64,000 bases of DNA from Blasia pusilla (GCA_050084515.1 CM114271.1:17918001-17982000); one strand, 5' to 3'; shown: positions 35,285 to 48,025, counted from the first letter of the stretch. The notes: generated by a model from the letters alone, not told the origin. Numbers and translations are program-made.

Positions 35285-36346
35285 AAAAAACTACAAAGAT
35301 ATAATTTTGAATTTTTACTTAATATCTTCTTTTATTTTCTAACAAGAATATTCTATTTATTTTATGAATTATTATTATTATGTCAATAATTAAAAAAATT
35401 ATAGTGGGACACACCAAAAAAACCCCTTTATTTGAAAGAAAGGAATTGTTTCATCAAAACCGTACATTATACTATCTTTCGGTAAGGGATCGCATCAATA
35501 ACATGGATATGAGAACGATCATTTTGTAGACATGTTTGGAGATGTGTCAAATGTTATTTCATAAAAGTAAATTCACAAAATTATATTCTTGGAATAGTGA
35601 AGTTTTGACACACATGCATAGATCGGGCATTTTTAATAGTACGTATGATATTCCCAATATTCCACTATGATACAACTCGAAGTAATCACTTGAACTGCAT
35701 TGAGGGATGAACTTGTAACATCATCTTCTATTGTCTAATGAGGAAGCCATGCCCATTTCCGAATCGATATTATTATTAGAGAGTGCCTTCTTCATTTGCA
35801 CACAATTCTTTGATTAACATGTGAAAATATTTCCCTCTACAGACAATAAGAAAATGATTTCCAATCTTTTCTCATGCATGGCATTTTTTACCCACTAGCA
35901 TATTATGAATGATGGGAGAATGTTTTCTTTTAGCAAACACATCTCCATTTAACAAGTGACAAGTGGACACGTCTTTGAACAACAAAGAAAAGAATTTGAA
36001 TTTGTGCGAGCATCATTAATCCATTCCCTTCAAGCCTTACACACTAACAAAAACTTTTATCTCCCGATAAATTAATATTACTCATGTTACTAATATTAAA
36101 TGAGAGTGAGTTCATCTTCGCCGAAAATGGCCCCAAGAACTAATTTTCTGAGCATAATTCCGTCCCTCTAACTATTACTGAACTTTGGTTTTTAAACTTG
36201 TCCCCTACCATCCGAAATTGAGGGCATTCAGGGACCCATAGAAGCTCTTAGTTAGTGTACCCCAAAGTTCCGGGAAGTCTCTCGGAGTCCCAACCAATAT
36301 GTCGCCGGAAAGAGACCCGCTTTAAGTCTCCACTTTAAGGGCACAC
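35285..36346. other. Intergenic DNA downstream of the BAT1-like gene
   Basis: AT-rich to about 36100, then mixed. The last 200 bp should include the 3' UTR of the minus-strand permease gene. No clear AATAAA was found for it. Contains one decayed Helitron-family repeat (listed next). Confidence 0.35.
35945..36075 (+). mobile_element. Decayed relative of the 27025 mini-Helitron
   Basis: AAAGAATTTGAATTTGTGCG, GCATCATTAATCC, CCTTCAAGCC and AACAAAAACTTTTA follow the same order as the minus strand of 27025-27190. No terminal hairpin or CTAG remains. Confidence 0.45.
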
Positions 36347-39300
36347 TTAAAGGGGAGACTTGGCATGGAAGTTTGTGACGGGGCCTTTAAACCAATGCCT
36401 CGCACTGAAGAGCCACGCGGCGAGAGCTAGAATGAACACGCCGCCCACGGCTACGGGAGTGTAATTGAGGGTGTCAGCCTTTACGGGGTACGCTACGGGC
36501 AGGCAGAAGAGGACGGTTATGGTGGCGACCCACATGACCGCGACCCAGCCCACGAAGACGCTGAAGCGCCCCAAATTGATGGGGCCCGGTTTGAAGCTGC
36601 TGCGAGCTATGGTGATTCGGAACACGATGGGCAGTGCGTACGCGACATACAGCCCGATGGTTGCGATGGACACCATCGCTTGAAACGCCACCTGACTTCC
36701 CAAGGACTGCACACAGACGAGGGTTTCAGATTGGCATCACGGGCGGAGTCGAAGTGGTGGAGAGATTGGACGGAGAGTAGGTGAAGAGATTTTGGCTTAT
36801 GCTGAGAGGATCTGATGTGGGAGGAGTCGTAGATGAATCTCAGAGATCGTGCAGACTTGGGAAATTTCAGATGGGCATTAACGGGCAGAATCACGCGTTT
36901 GAGAGATTGGACGGAGAGCAGTGAAGAAATGTGGCTGCTGCCGAGAGGATTTGATGTGGGAGGAGAGTCGTAGACGCATCTCGGAAATCTTTTGAAGGGT
37001 GAGGTAGCGCAAGGTGGAAAGAGCGGAGCGGAAAGAAGAAGAAGAAGAAGAAGAAGAAGAATTAGCTTACAGTGAGCGCCATGACGAACGCGACGGAGAC
37101 AGAAAGCCACACAGCGTTGCGCGGAACTTCCCTCCTGTCTACCAAATGCCACAGTTTCGAGTAGGGCATGGCACCGTCTCTGGAGAAAGCAAACACCATC
37201 CTGCCAAACTCAAAGATGCTGCGATTAGTACCACTTGCTCTTATCTTTGTGTGGCAGAACGAGTACTCAGACACGCAACTCACTCTACGCGATGAAGATA
37301 CCTTGAGTTGCTGGTGATCGAGCCCATGCCGCAGAAGAAGATGGCCACGGCCACTGCCCCCAAGCATAGAATGCCCCCCGTCCCATTACCATATCTTTTC
37401 TTGAAAACATCGTAGAAGACTTGGGCTATCGCATAACCTTTCGCATCATTCTCCGGGTCTAGTAGCCGCGATGGATCCACAGTGGCAAAGGTGATGCCTA
37501 TCAGATAGCCCCAGCCAACGACGATCGATATCGCAATTGCACTCAAGATGCCGTAGGCACCATTCTTGTCTGAAGATTTGGTCTCCTCGGACTACAAACA
37601 CAGCACGAGCGTCAACAACAATACTCTACTCTTGAAAATCCATCGGGATCCAGTCTCTCTCCCCACGCACTGCCTACAAAGATGGATTGCTCTGTGCTGT
37701 GAAAGCTGAAGCTAACAACTGACATCCGTGCACGAAGAAAATGTGTGCTTTGGCAGGTCTGTCTACCAGAATCACTGATGGTGTGTGAGCTAAGCTGCAG
37801 GTCACTGGAAAGGCATCAAGAAGGAACGAATGAGGTGGGTTTTTTCCCGGGAATCAAGAGGTGCATGGAGTTGTGAGTGTCAGATGTTAAGAGAGACGTC
37901 AAAAGCGACTCAATTTACCATGTGAGCAGATGCATCATAACCACTCAGCGTGTACTGACTCATCAGTAGACCCAACAGAAAGATGTACGGTTCGCTGTGG
38001 ATGCCGGCGCCGTTGTCTCTGTTGAAGGACGAGAAAACGGAGCTTACACTTTGTCTTTCAGTGGCGACCATGGGGATCAAAATCATCAGGAGAAACACAC
38101 CTGCGAAAAACATTGAAGCCGTGCCTCGCCGACGTGTCAAAACATGCTTCTTTCCCGTGTGAATGCCATCTAACTTCACACTACATGGGGTCGTTGGCTA
38201 CTAGCGATAGCTCTCACGAATTGAGCCACACTGCACATGGTGACTTTAGCACATCACCTCGCGCAGTGCACAACGTCATGCAATATTTCGTAAAATCTAT
38301 ACATGGATATGGCAAAACCACAAGGTGAAGACGTTTCCAACTACCTAGCTGGGTGATCAAAACGTACCAAAGATATTCCAAACCGCTGCGAAGGTCCCTA
38401 CGTAAGCCAGCCATTGGATAGGCACGCTGTTCATGAGGCCATGCATAAGTAATAGGCCACCGTGAAATGCTATCACGACATACTTGGACGCGTAATATCC
38501 ACCGCCATTTGCTCCTCCTGTAGCTAGCAAAATTATGACTTGCAGCAGGGTGGCCAACGAAAAGTCGATGCTTGTTGTCACAGCCCACTGCACCACAGGA
38601 ATGCACATGAACCATTCTTCTCCTAATCAGTGCAGATTGGTTATTCCTCTCGCATAATCGGATTGAAAACAAGTACACCCCTTCATCCTCAGCAGAGGGG
38701 AGTTCGTAGTTTGCCACCTTGAGGAGATCGGTGTTCTGGCAATCGTAAGACCATATCTACAATGAACCCACCAGAATGGTGGAGCAAACGCTTTAAGTGA
38801 TCTTATGATCTTGCTGGTGCTTGCTCAACGCAACACTAGATTCAGAGCCCACGTTCCCTTCACCTACTCCCAGGGAGAATACGGTGGCACTGACTGACTA
38901 GTTTCATCCTCCCATCTGGCGTTGTTCGAAAGAGCCCATGACGATGAAAGATCTTGTGGATTCGGTTCTACTGACTTGGAAATGTTCCGGTGCCTCCACA
39001 AAAACAGAAACAAAACACTCAAGTGAAGCATAACAGACTACACTCTACGAATTCAGAACGACCCTTACAATCTGATTTCCGAACAGAATGGATTAAGAGT
39101 GAGGAAATTGTACAACAGACCTGGCCAGCTATGTTGTACCTGCAAACACACACTCACATACGTTAGTGCTTCATTCCAGACGGAGAATTCCTGCCCGTCA
39201 TGTTAAAGTCAAGCGCACTACAGTTCCAAAACCTACTCATCATGCGGAGAGAAGGACTACCCCGACACTAGACATGACCAATCTTAGGCTTGCAATTCGA

Positions 39301-40415
39301 GGCGACGAAGATCGAGGTTATAACATTCAAGAGATGACTGACCAGCCAGTCATCCACGATGCGAAAGGTCCCCATGAAGGCCCTGCCAGTTTGTAACTCC
39401 AGTAGTAAAGACCACCGGAAGTGGGGTATGCAGAGCAAATCTCCGCCATGGACAGACCCACAAACATGTTGAAGAATCCTGTTATGAGCCATCCGTATAC
39501 CATCGATATAGGTCCACCAAATTGTAATCCAGTGTTGTAAAGAGTGGTGATGCCTGTCAGTATCGAGATAATTGAGAAGGAGAAGGCAAAGTTGGAAAGC
39601 AGTCTGCAGATATGCAAAGAACGCGAGCAGTCAGTAAGATGAGAAAGCGGCCAAGTTTCTGGATGCCTACTTCTTGAGAAGGTTCTCTAAGGTGCACACC
39701 CACCAAGAAGCATTTCCCCATTCTACTTTTTGACCACCACCGACATGAAGGTGCCGAGGTGGTAGAGCAAACTTGGCGCCGATCTCCTGGGACACCGGGA
39801 ATGAGAAATGCCTGCGCAGTTCTATAGTAGAAGTTCGACATTCAGATTTGACCACGAGAAAAAGCTCGAGATAAGCGGCGAACTGAGCTCTCTGCTTTGT
39901 TCGGCTGTTCCAGTGTGGGCTGCGCTCTGCTCCTATTCATTTCTCCATTCCTTGGGCTCCTCGTAATTTGATCGAGTCAAATTGGAATGGAGAACATGCG
40001 CAGCATTTGGCGCCAAAGCAGCCATTTGCTGATATTAGCGAAAACGCTCGAAGTTGAAAGAGAATAAACTCTTCTTCATGACCTCAATCCATCTTCTGAC
40101 CACAAATGATTTCTGCTTCTCCACGAATCCCGAATACGTCCACCACACTCATCCCACCGACGTCCACCAAACAGGAGGCGCCCGCAAATTCGTACCGAGC
40201 GCTCTCGAAACCCACACTTGTGCCGCAAACGCAACTGCAGACTTGCGATATCACACGTTCCTTGCATATCTCTCATCAACGAGACGTGAACAAACGCTTC
40301 CAGACAAATGAAGTGAAGAATCTCAAGAAGGCGGAAAAGAGGAATGATTGGAGATAGCTCAGTTTCAACAGAAAAAGGTACTAGTAGATTTGGTTCGCAG
40401 CTGGTCCAGAATGCG

Positions 40416-40453
<38 letters not shown>

Positions 40454-40551
40454 ACTCACGAGAGATCCCGCTTCAGCTCTTGCTTGTAGCTCAGTTTCAA
40501 CAGAAAAAGGTACTAGTAGATTTGGTTCGCAGCTGGTCCAGAATGCGAAAC

Positions 40552-40649
<98 letters not shown>

Positions 40650-40726
40650 ACTCACGAGAGATCCCGCTTCAGCTCTTGCTTGTAGCCCAGGGCTTCCAAC
40701 CGCGCTTGCCCTGGGTCGACCGACAT
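36347..40726 (-). CDS. BAT1: BAT1-like amino acid/GABA permease (APC family), 8 exons
   Basis: Minus-strand exons are 40726-40656, 39603-39343, 39139-39121 (19 nt), 38587-38368, 38100-37919, 37591-37302, 37200-37071 and 36706-36347. All junctions are GT-AG and in phase, total 1533 nt, 510 residues. This is close to Arabidopsis BAT1 (about 516), a bidirectional amino acid transporter also reported as a mitochondrial GABA permease. Recognisable stretches are LEALGYKQELKRDLS at the N-terminus, SILTGITTLYNTGLQFGGP, GLSMAEICSAYPTSGGLYYW, WYNIAGQWAVTTSIDF, GLLMSQYTLSGYDASAHM then SEETKSSDKNG, VFAFSRDGAMPYSKLW, and a C-terminus with GSQVAFQAMVSIATIGLY and LNYTPVAVGG. About 12 hydrophobic membrane segments are expected and visible. 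The start at 40726 is chosen because it gives the family's short N-terminus; the frame is open further upstream, with an ATG at 41062. Confidence 0.93.
36724..37005. repeat. 141-bp tandem duplication inside the last BAT1 intron
   Basis: TTTCAGATTGGCATCACGGG at 36724 recurs as TTTCAGATGGGCATTAACGG at 36865. Both units share GAGAGATTGGACGGAGAG and GATGTGGGAGGAG. Divergence is clear (about 20 percent by eye), so it is not recent. It lies wholly within the intron between the last two exons. Confidence 0.8.
37033..37061. repeat. (AAG)n microsatellite in BAT1 intron 7
   Basis: About nine AAG units just inside the intron, close to the exon 7 donor (exon ends at 37071). On the transcribed strand it is a CTT-type pyrimidine tract. 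Confidence 0.9.
40355..40685. repeat. Tandem duplication with GA repeats, copying the BAT1 exon 1 splice donor
   Basis: Unit 1 (40355-40486) and unit 2 (40487-40685) share AGCTCAGTTTCAACAG, GGTACTAGTAGATTTGG and CAGCTGGTCCAGAATGCGA. Each then has a GA run (about 30 bp, and about 93 bp at 40556-40648) followed by GCACTCACGAGAGATCCCGC, the exon 1 end and donor on the minus strand. So 31 bases of exon 1 (YKQELKRDLS and its GTGAGT donor) occur a second time within intron 1 at 40490-40460. Confidence 0.9.
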
Positions 40727-41130
40727 GATCAGCGTTTCCTTCGCGGGATCAATTGTGCCCGCTCGAATTGTCCCCTCCGCGCACGATTTACACTCCCCCC
40801 TCGTCCTCTCCCCGCTTCTGCTCAGATTCCCACCTATTGCATCAAGTCTCACTCCGGAGACGCCGATGCGTAGAGCAGCGCAGCGCAGCACAGCACAGAG
40901 CAGAGCAGCTGAAGCCGTCGCTGTCAACTCTTCACATTCCCTTCCAACCAGTCTGTGCAGGAGAGTGCTCGCGGAATCGAAGAAAGAAACACTCAGAGCT
41001 GAGATTCTGGGCGAGGAAGAACGACACCGCCTTTGGTGAGATTCGCAGCTGCACTCACTCACTCACTCTCTCTCTGGCGAACCGAAAAGCTTCCAAAGAG
41101 GGATCGCCCTTCTCTGCCACATGTCCACTG
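40727..41130 (-). promoter_or_regulatory. 5' leader and promoter region of the BAT1-like gene
   Basis: Moderately GC-rich. The reading frame of exon 1 stays open upstream through about 110 codons to an ATG at 41062, but that stretch is Ser/Arg/Cys-rich and unlike the family, so I treat it as leader. A short GCAGCGCAGCGCAGCACAG run lies near 40875. No TATA element is obvious. Confidence 0.4.
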
Positions 41131-44100
41131 TAATCTAAATCTGACCCATTTTAGTGCGGAGAACAATTGCCCCGGAGTCATTAATTAAAAAAGGACCGGA
41201 CACTTTGGATAAGGATATTATTTGCGTTTGTCGTTGACCGGAATATTAGGAGATCCTCTTAATAAATAAATAATTAGGAATCACTTTTATTGGAAAATGA
41301 AATTCTTGCATGTTCATTTTGCAAGGGCTGCAATTTATGGAGGGGTAGGCTTATTATTTATGCAAGTGACCAATATTCACCAGCTTCCCCCGCTCAAGTT
41401 TGTTTCTTTGAATTCTTCTTGCTTGTGACGTCAAAATGGTTTTTGATTCGCCCATTGTCATGTGTTTACACATGAAGAAGTTAACTTTTTTTTTTTTTTT
41501 TTTTTCACCTCATTGAACTGGAGATGCTTCAAGTAGTAAGTTGGAAAATAACCTGTCATAGTGGAATTTTCCTGACTTTTATCATTTTCTTGGAAGTTGG
41601 CTGAAAGTCGAGGTGAAGATAAAATTGTGTCCATTTCTAATGGGCAAAATCAACTATGCCATCAAACTCACTTAGAGGATGGACTTCAAAGTGTCACGAG
41701 AATCTCAACGTCATGTCCTTAACCATGCCCTTAAGATTTGGATACCATTTACCAGCCAAACCGAATTAATTGGATTCTATCTCTTTATTTAGTGGGGAGT
41801 CTCATTCTACTGTCTGGGAAAGTAGCAGGTGTTAGTGACTCACGATACATACCATTTTAAATAAATAAATTAATAAATAAAATGGGTCACCATGTGAGAA
41901 AATTTCCTTATGAGGGATACCCAAAGCAAGGCAAAGCACTTAAGAAATGTATCCTCCAATTGGCATATAGATAGATGTATATTTTTTTCCATTGTGGGTG
42001 CTTGATAAGTGACCACTCATGATAGGCTGCATGGACTCCCATGTCAACATGCCTCCACCATTGGCTTTAGAAACTCTTAGTGCCCATTTGAAAGTGTATG
42101 TCCCACATGCCCCATCTGAGCAGTTGCGTGACACTACTCTTCCAAGTTCACGTATAAGTACTTAAAGGTTTTCTTGGCCATAAGATCCCATGATTTAAAT
42201 TTAATATTTATTTCATGGGAAAATTTGAATTTTCTGTACGGCCCTACTATGTAGGCGACTCTTCACTCTTCCAGTTAAAATATTTTTTATTTGCTAACCG
42301 AATAAAAAATTTAAATTTAAACGAGCTAGGATGGGTTTAAATTTATGCACTTGAGGAGTTCTTTCTCTTTTATATGACGGTGAGAAAGGAATATATTAGT
42401 TGAATAAATAATGAATTTCTACGGCCATACGAAAACAAAAGGGGTGCAAGAAAATTCAACACCTACACCGCCTAAGAGAGGCGTACGAAACTTCACTGTA
42501 TAAGAACTTTCTTTTGTGATTAATAAACGATCTTGATATATGAGTAGTTGAATAAGTCACAGGTTACGATGATTATTTAATTATTGGCGGGCCAGTTTTT
42601 TCTTCCGCATTTGGATTTTGATTGTATAATTTAATAATAACTTTACTAAATGCATAGTTTAAACATTTTTCTGTTTCCGGGTTGGTTATAGTCTTCGCTT
42701 GTATGATTCTTTGAGTCTCCTCTTTTTTTACTAGTTAAGATCCGTGAAGGATGGATCATGGTTCTATATATGTATACGCGCATGGTCTTGAAATTATTCA
42801 TACATATGCGACCGGTTGGTAAACAAAGTGTTCGCAGATAATCTTTTGAAGTTTTCGTCATTTCAGAAACGCTTCTCAAATTATGATATAGATTCCGCAT
42901 CTCCCTTTTTTTATTGAAGTCTCCCATTAGTTTCGACCATTAAGACGTTTGAGGATGCCTTTCATTCTTGTTGAATTTCTTAGTGTAAAAACCCGATTTC
43001 CTCTTTCCCAATTTTTACCATTTTTTTCATGTGAGTGTGTCGTAGTTGGTTTGTAAAAATTAATGGTGAATTGATTTCACTCTATAATTTTAACATATTA
43101 GAAAATTTCAAGAAAAAAGAGACATACACAAAAGCCCCGTATTATATTAAAAACATAGAAGTTTAGGTGATGAGAGAATCTGACATATAAATGCACCATA
43201 TTACATTAATCTTACATATGTTTGAACCTATCTCTCATCACCATAGATGAGTAGAGATAGGTTCAAAAGATTGCGTTGGACCACCCAAATAAGGAGGGAA
43301 CCATCCTAATAAAATTGGTCTTCATTACCATTACCAAAAGGGGAATAATTAATGTACAAAATCTTTCTAAAATAAGTGAAACTATATACAGAGAAATTAT
43401 GAATCAGTTGCATTTAAAAAATATATAAATAATATAAAGAATCAAATGGAAAGACATCCACCACATTTAAAACTTACTATACCCCCTTTCATAGCACGGA
43501 ACCAATAAAAGAATTCCTGGTGTTATTCAAATATTTTCTTATCCGTCTTAAAAATTCAACATTATCATGTCACGACTAGATATAGAGATTTTCCAAAAAA
43601 TAAATAAAATCTGGACTCCTTGAAAAGCACACTTTCTCTTTTAGAGATTTCCAGGCAGTTTTTTCCAAACTAAAATAGGTCACAATTCAAAACTGTATTA
43701 TTCAAAAGCCACGTGTCACCACAAGAAAAAACTCAAAAAAAATCCTCCCATCAACATGGATAACCCAAACATATCTGAAGAAAAGACAAAAGCATAATAT
43801 AACTCGGAAGGGCTTTTTCCTGAAAGGTAACACGCCTCGTAAGAGCCGGTTAATATTAGCAAAAAAGTACTTTACGCTTATAACTAATACCCGCGTACCG
43901 AGTCACCAATGGACACCTGGAATGTCTTCAAGAGTGGGATATGTCATTGTTAGGACCCTAAGTTACAGGGAGGGCGGCCCAGACGTGTCCAGGACATCCA
44001 CGTCACGTAAATGTCCAGGCTTTCGTTTCAAAGTGCCTGTTCGCTGACGGTCCGTAGCCAAGGGAAAGTCGTAGGAATACAGTTTTCTCGGGATACGTGG

Positions 44101-45607
44101 CTACCCACTTCCCACGTGTCGTCTTTCTATAAGATCTACGAACGTGGTGGTTTTTACGAATTACAAAATATTGTGAAAATCTCACATAAATTTATCAGTT
44201 AGAAAGACTTCTTTTCTGGATTTTAAAATAAAAACAATTTTCCATAAGAGTAAATTGAAATAATATTTATGAGAAAATTAGTCAAGTTTATTTATAAGAG
44301 TACGTTAAAGTCACACATATGGAAATGAAAGGTTGTGACAAAATTCTCACAACTTTGAAATTCTAATAATTGGAAAAAAAAGGTCATTATGATATGGAGT
44401 TAATTTTTAAGAAAATCGATATGAGCATTTTTGTTAACTTTTTAGGTATCTATTTCGTGCGAAGAATTTCCAAAGACTAAAATATGACTTGAAAAAATTC
44501 CCAGATGAAAATCTCTCATAAGAAATTTCTTACGAAGGAAAAATGACATGGAGATTTTATTTATGTTGGATATTTATCATTACTATCCCGAATTCCTCGT
44601 GCATATTTTCAAATAAGAAAATGCGACTTGACATTATTTCTGGTTTGATGAATTCACAAATGGAAAACCGGCTGAAATTTACCGGTTAGATGTTTTCGGA
44701 GACTCAAGTTTGACCTGCAAATTTTCCGATTGGATGTTGCCGTCCTAAGGTTTTTGGACCTAGGAAGAAATGATGCACTTCGACAAAAACGAGTGATGGA
44801 AAACCCATCGGAAGTACAAAAGAGGGGGACTCAAAGAGTCAAACCCTGAAGGCCACAACAAGACCAGAAAAGGAAGAAGGGGGCATTCCCCCCCTAAGAC
44901 CTAGGAATAGATCGAGAGAGTATCATGCTTGTGAAAGCATAACTCTGGCCGAACTGCCAAACAGACGATCTGCCAAGCATCAATTCTACTGGAAACCAAG
45001 TCATAGTAACCCTAACTACGGATTGTTCATGTATACTATGATTGCTCTCTAGAGTAGCGACATAGAAAACTTTAGAGGCAACTGGCTGGACGTCTGATGT
45101 GGCACTTTGAGGGGGCCGCTCACGCAACAAACTTGCAGAGGGGCCACCCAAGCAACCAAACTTGGGGAGGGGGCTAGTTAAGCAAATATATGGAAAACTC
45201 CCGGATGTAATGTTTACGGTGAGCTCAACAAATACAAGACTGAAGACTTTTGTTGTGTGCCAAAAATATGGAGCCGGCGGCGGCCGTCACCGTCATAGTC
45301 ACCGTCAACCGTCACCGTCAATGGTCCACCGTCTGTTGTCCACCCTTGGTTGCCATTGCCGCCGTTACGGAGTGGAGGGTCTTCCACAACGTTCGATGAT
45401 TCTCGGACTTGCGTCGCCATCACGTACTTTTTTTTGGCCGCCACCGTCATCAACTTGTGATGGCATATGACCTCCTGTTATAGTGTTTGAGTTTTGATTT
45501 CATGCTGCTGTGTTGTGATTGGCAAGAGGCAAGAGTGATCGGGTGAGAAGGGCACGAGAGTCATCACGGCGTCAGTTCGGGACTTTGAGAGGCGAGGTGG
45601 TGAACCC
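41131..45607. other. Intergenic DNA, mostly AT-rich, no gene seen
   Basis: No coding region recognised. Contains a T-run at about 41488-41506 and one hairpin (listed next). From about 44880 the sequence becomes mixed and leads into the gypsy-like element. A short run of ACCGTC units (45284-45335) lies there. The 5' LTR of that element may be in this stretch, but I could not define it. Confidence 0.35.
43221..43267. repeat. Hairpin, 15-bp perfect outer stem with an inner stem
   Basis: TTTGAACCTATCTCT (43221-43235) pairs with AGAGATAGGTTCAAA (43253-43267). Inside, CTCATC and GATGAG can pair as well in a shifted register. It lies in AT-rich DNA without a recognised element. Confidence 0.8.
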
Positions 45608-48025
45608 GTGAGTAGCTCTAGAGGTTTTACGCGGAGTGGCATGAGGTTCCGAGGATCTTCACTTCAGGGACCATCTCGACCTCCTTTTGTGTCATCTTCA
45701 GACGAGGGGGAGGGTGAAGAGGAGTTTTTGAGCACATCGCCACACATTGTGAGTGGTCCTACCAGTTGGGCGTACGAGATGGACGACCGGGGTAGAGGAC
45801 CGCGTAGGTTTTCAGGTGTAGTAGGTACGATTGAGTTGCACGATTTCATAGTAGAGTTTAGGAGTTGGTGCAACTCCCAGCAGGCCAGGAACTCTAGAGA
45901 GTTCAACCCGTTTACAGCATGGAACGGTATGTTCCAGCATTAAGAGGGGGCACCCATGGACGATTACCATGAGTTTTCCCACAAATATGCCCACGAGATT
46001 GAGGCATGGCGACTCTACTACGACCCACACTATGTGTCATGGAACGGAGCCGTTCCCAGATGAGGAGGAGGAGTCAAGAGAGGCTACTTCCTCTTCCACT
46101 AGTGATGTTTTAGGAGGGGTCACTCGCACTGGAGCTGTTGCACAGTCTAGTTGGGTTTGTCCCAAGTTCAACCCCGTGGTTGAGTTCTTTGCTGAGTTGA
46201 GGGCGAGCTACCAGGGGGTACGGACGGAGAAGTTGCGGAGCATCCAAAACTTCCAAAGGCGCCCAGTGAGAGTTTACGTGAGGCTTACACTCGCTTGCGC
46301 CGGTTGATCAACGTCACTCAGGGGGTGACAGAGGCTTAGGCTATCCAGTCATAGTAGGCGATGCTGGACCAGACCCTGCGGCCATAGGTGGGGGAGGGGA
46401 TGCTTCTTATGAACACCTCCCCGACGTTGAGAGATGTTTTTAGGACCGGCGAGAACATTGAGCGCAATATGGCGGAGGAGAGCGTAGCCACCATGGGTTA
46501 TGGGCGAGAGCTGTCGCAATTGGCTGACCACCTGTGCAGCAACATGGACAACTATGGCACCATGAGCTCAAGGAGGATATCGGGAGCCCGTGGCACAGAG
46601 ACCTGCGCCTTCATATGCGGCTCAACAGCAGCCGCCTACTATTACTTGTTGGTCATGTGGTGGAGCCCATCATCAGCCCCATTGCACTTGTCAGGGTCAT
46701 GGACGTATGTCTCAGCCTGGAGGAGGAGATGGTGCTGCACCAGGAGGTTATCAATGTGACTATTGTCATAGGTATGGTCATACACGCGCTAGGTGTTTCA
46801 GTTTACATCCAGGGTTACGTCTGGACCGAGAGCGAGAGAGGTACTAGGGCGAGTAGCTGGTCCGGGTGGGCCTAGAGATGGTGCACCAGGTGGTCCCGTT
46901 GGGAGACGAGGAGCTGGAGTTGCCCGACAGGGTGGTGGAGCTCCCCGTGGAGGAGGTAGAGTACCACCACCTAGACGCGCCGAGGGAGACGCCGGACGTG
47001 AGGCTAGGATGGCTGCTCAGATACAGCAGCTACAGGAGTAGATTTCTGCTATGGCATTGAGGCTACCCGATGCCGGATCCGTGGCATCGACATCATATGG
47101 AGTAGCCAAAGATCTGGAGGATCCTGGTTGGATGTGCGGGGTTGCCTTGATGGAGGCCGCCGCAGTTGTGACGCGTGGAGCAACCGCAGAGTTGGATCCA
47201 CAGCGAGGGAAAGCCAGAGAACAGACTAGGCTTCCTCAGTCTTTCATGTCGTCCGAAGCGATGAGGACCCCATCAATGGGTCCTCATCAAAGTTCCTTGA
47301 GAGTTGGTGATGTTGTTGGTGTGCAGGCACGGAGGGCGATGGGAGAAGCGAGTACGACGACTCCTATTGTTGATGCTCAGGAGGGGCATGTGTCGAGCAC
47401 GTTGTTGGGGGCGGCCACCGTTGTGTACCGCACTCCTTTATTTTCTGCTTCCGATGTTATGACGTTGGGGGGTACGCCCGCCGAGGCTTTTCTGCTGGTC
47501 GCTTCACTATGTGAGCGCGGAGTTGGAGTTCCTGCATCACATTCAGAGGTGATTGCAAAGAAGGTGATGGACCTGCCCTTGGAGCGGATGCTCAGACCGT
47601 CCACATCATATTCATGGCAGGCTGTGGCTGCTAGGATGGCGGAGATGCCCGCTAGACCCGCGATAGAGCATGCCATGGCTTCTCTTGGTGTTGTGTTGCT
47701 GGATAATCGAGGAGAGGTCTTCCAGTTGGTGAGTCATGGTGGTAAATTTTTTAGTCCGCATCGCGTCTTGTTGGATTCAGGAGTGCAACCCTTGATGTTG
47801 GGGAAAGCGTCATTCAGAGGATTGGGTTTGACGAGAGCCGATGTGGAGCGTTTCCATTCCGGATACAGATATCCTTGAGTGGAGCGAGTACCACACAGTA
47901 TATCACCCGATAGGAGGTGAGGATTTGCCCAGGACATCCTACAGATGAGTCCGTGGTGCGCGCCAAGGCGATAGTAACTGATGCAGAGTCCTACGACGTC
48001 TTGGTTGGTGGAGCAGTGTTATACC
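45608..48025 (+). mobile_element. Ty3/gypsy-like retroelement relic (gag and protease)
   Basis: From 45608 a gag-like frame reads RRFSGVVGTIELHDFIVEF, then PFTAWNGMFQH, EGAPMDDYHEFSHKYAHEIE and WRLYYDPHYVSWNGAVP, with stops between. This is the retrotransposon gag layout. Two zinc knuckles follow (CWSCGGAHHQPHC near 46647 and CDYCHRYGHTRARC near 46755), then a Gly/Arg-rich linker and a long frame (47051-47878) ending in a retropepsin-like block with VLLDSGVQPLMLGK (about 47764). The DSG active-site triad is intact here. Several frameshifts and stops make the unit inactive. Reverse transcriptase and integrase are absent because another LTR starts at 48026. Confidence 0.8.

Noticed and set aside
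40076-40728. Frames made of SLSLSL or RERERE repeats
   Set aside because: Translations of the GA/CT microsatellite, not genes. The same applies to 16335-16715 and 34594-34839.
46349-47937. Antisense frames in the gypsy-like element
   Set aside because: Mirror frames of the gag-protease sequence.
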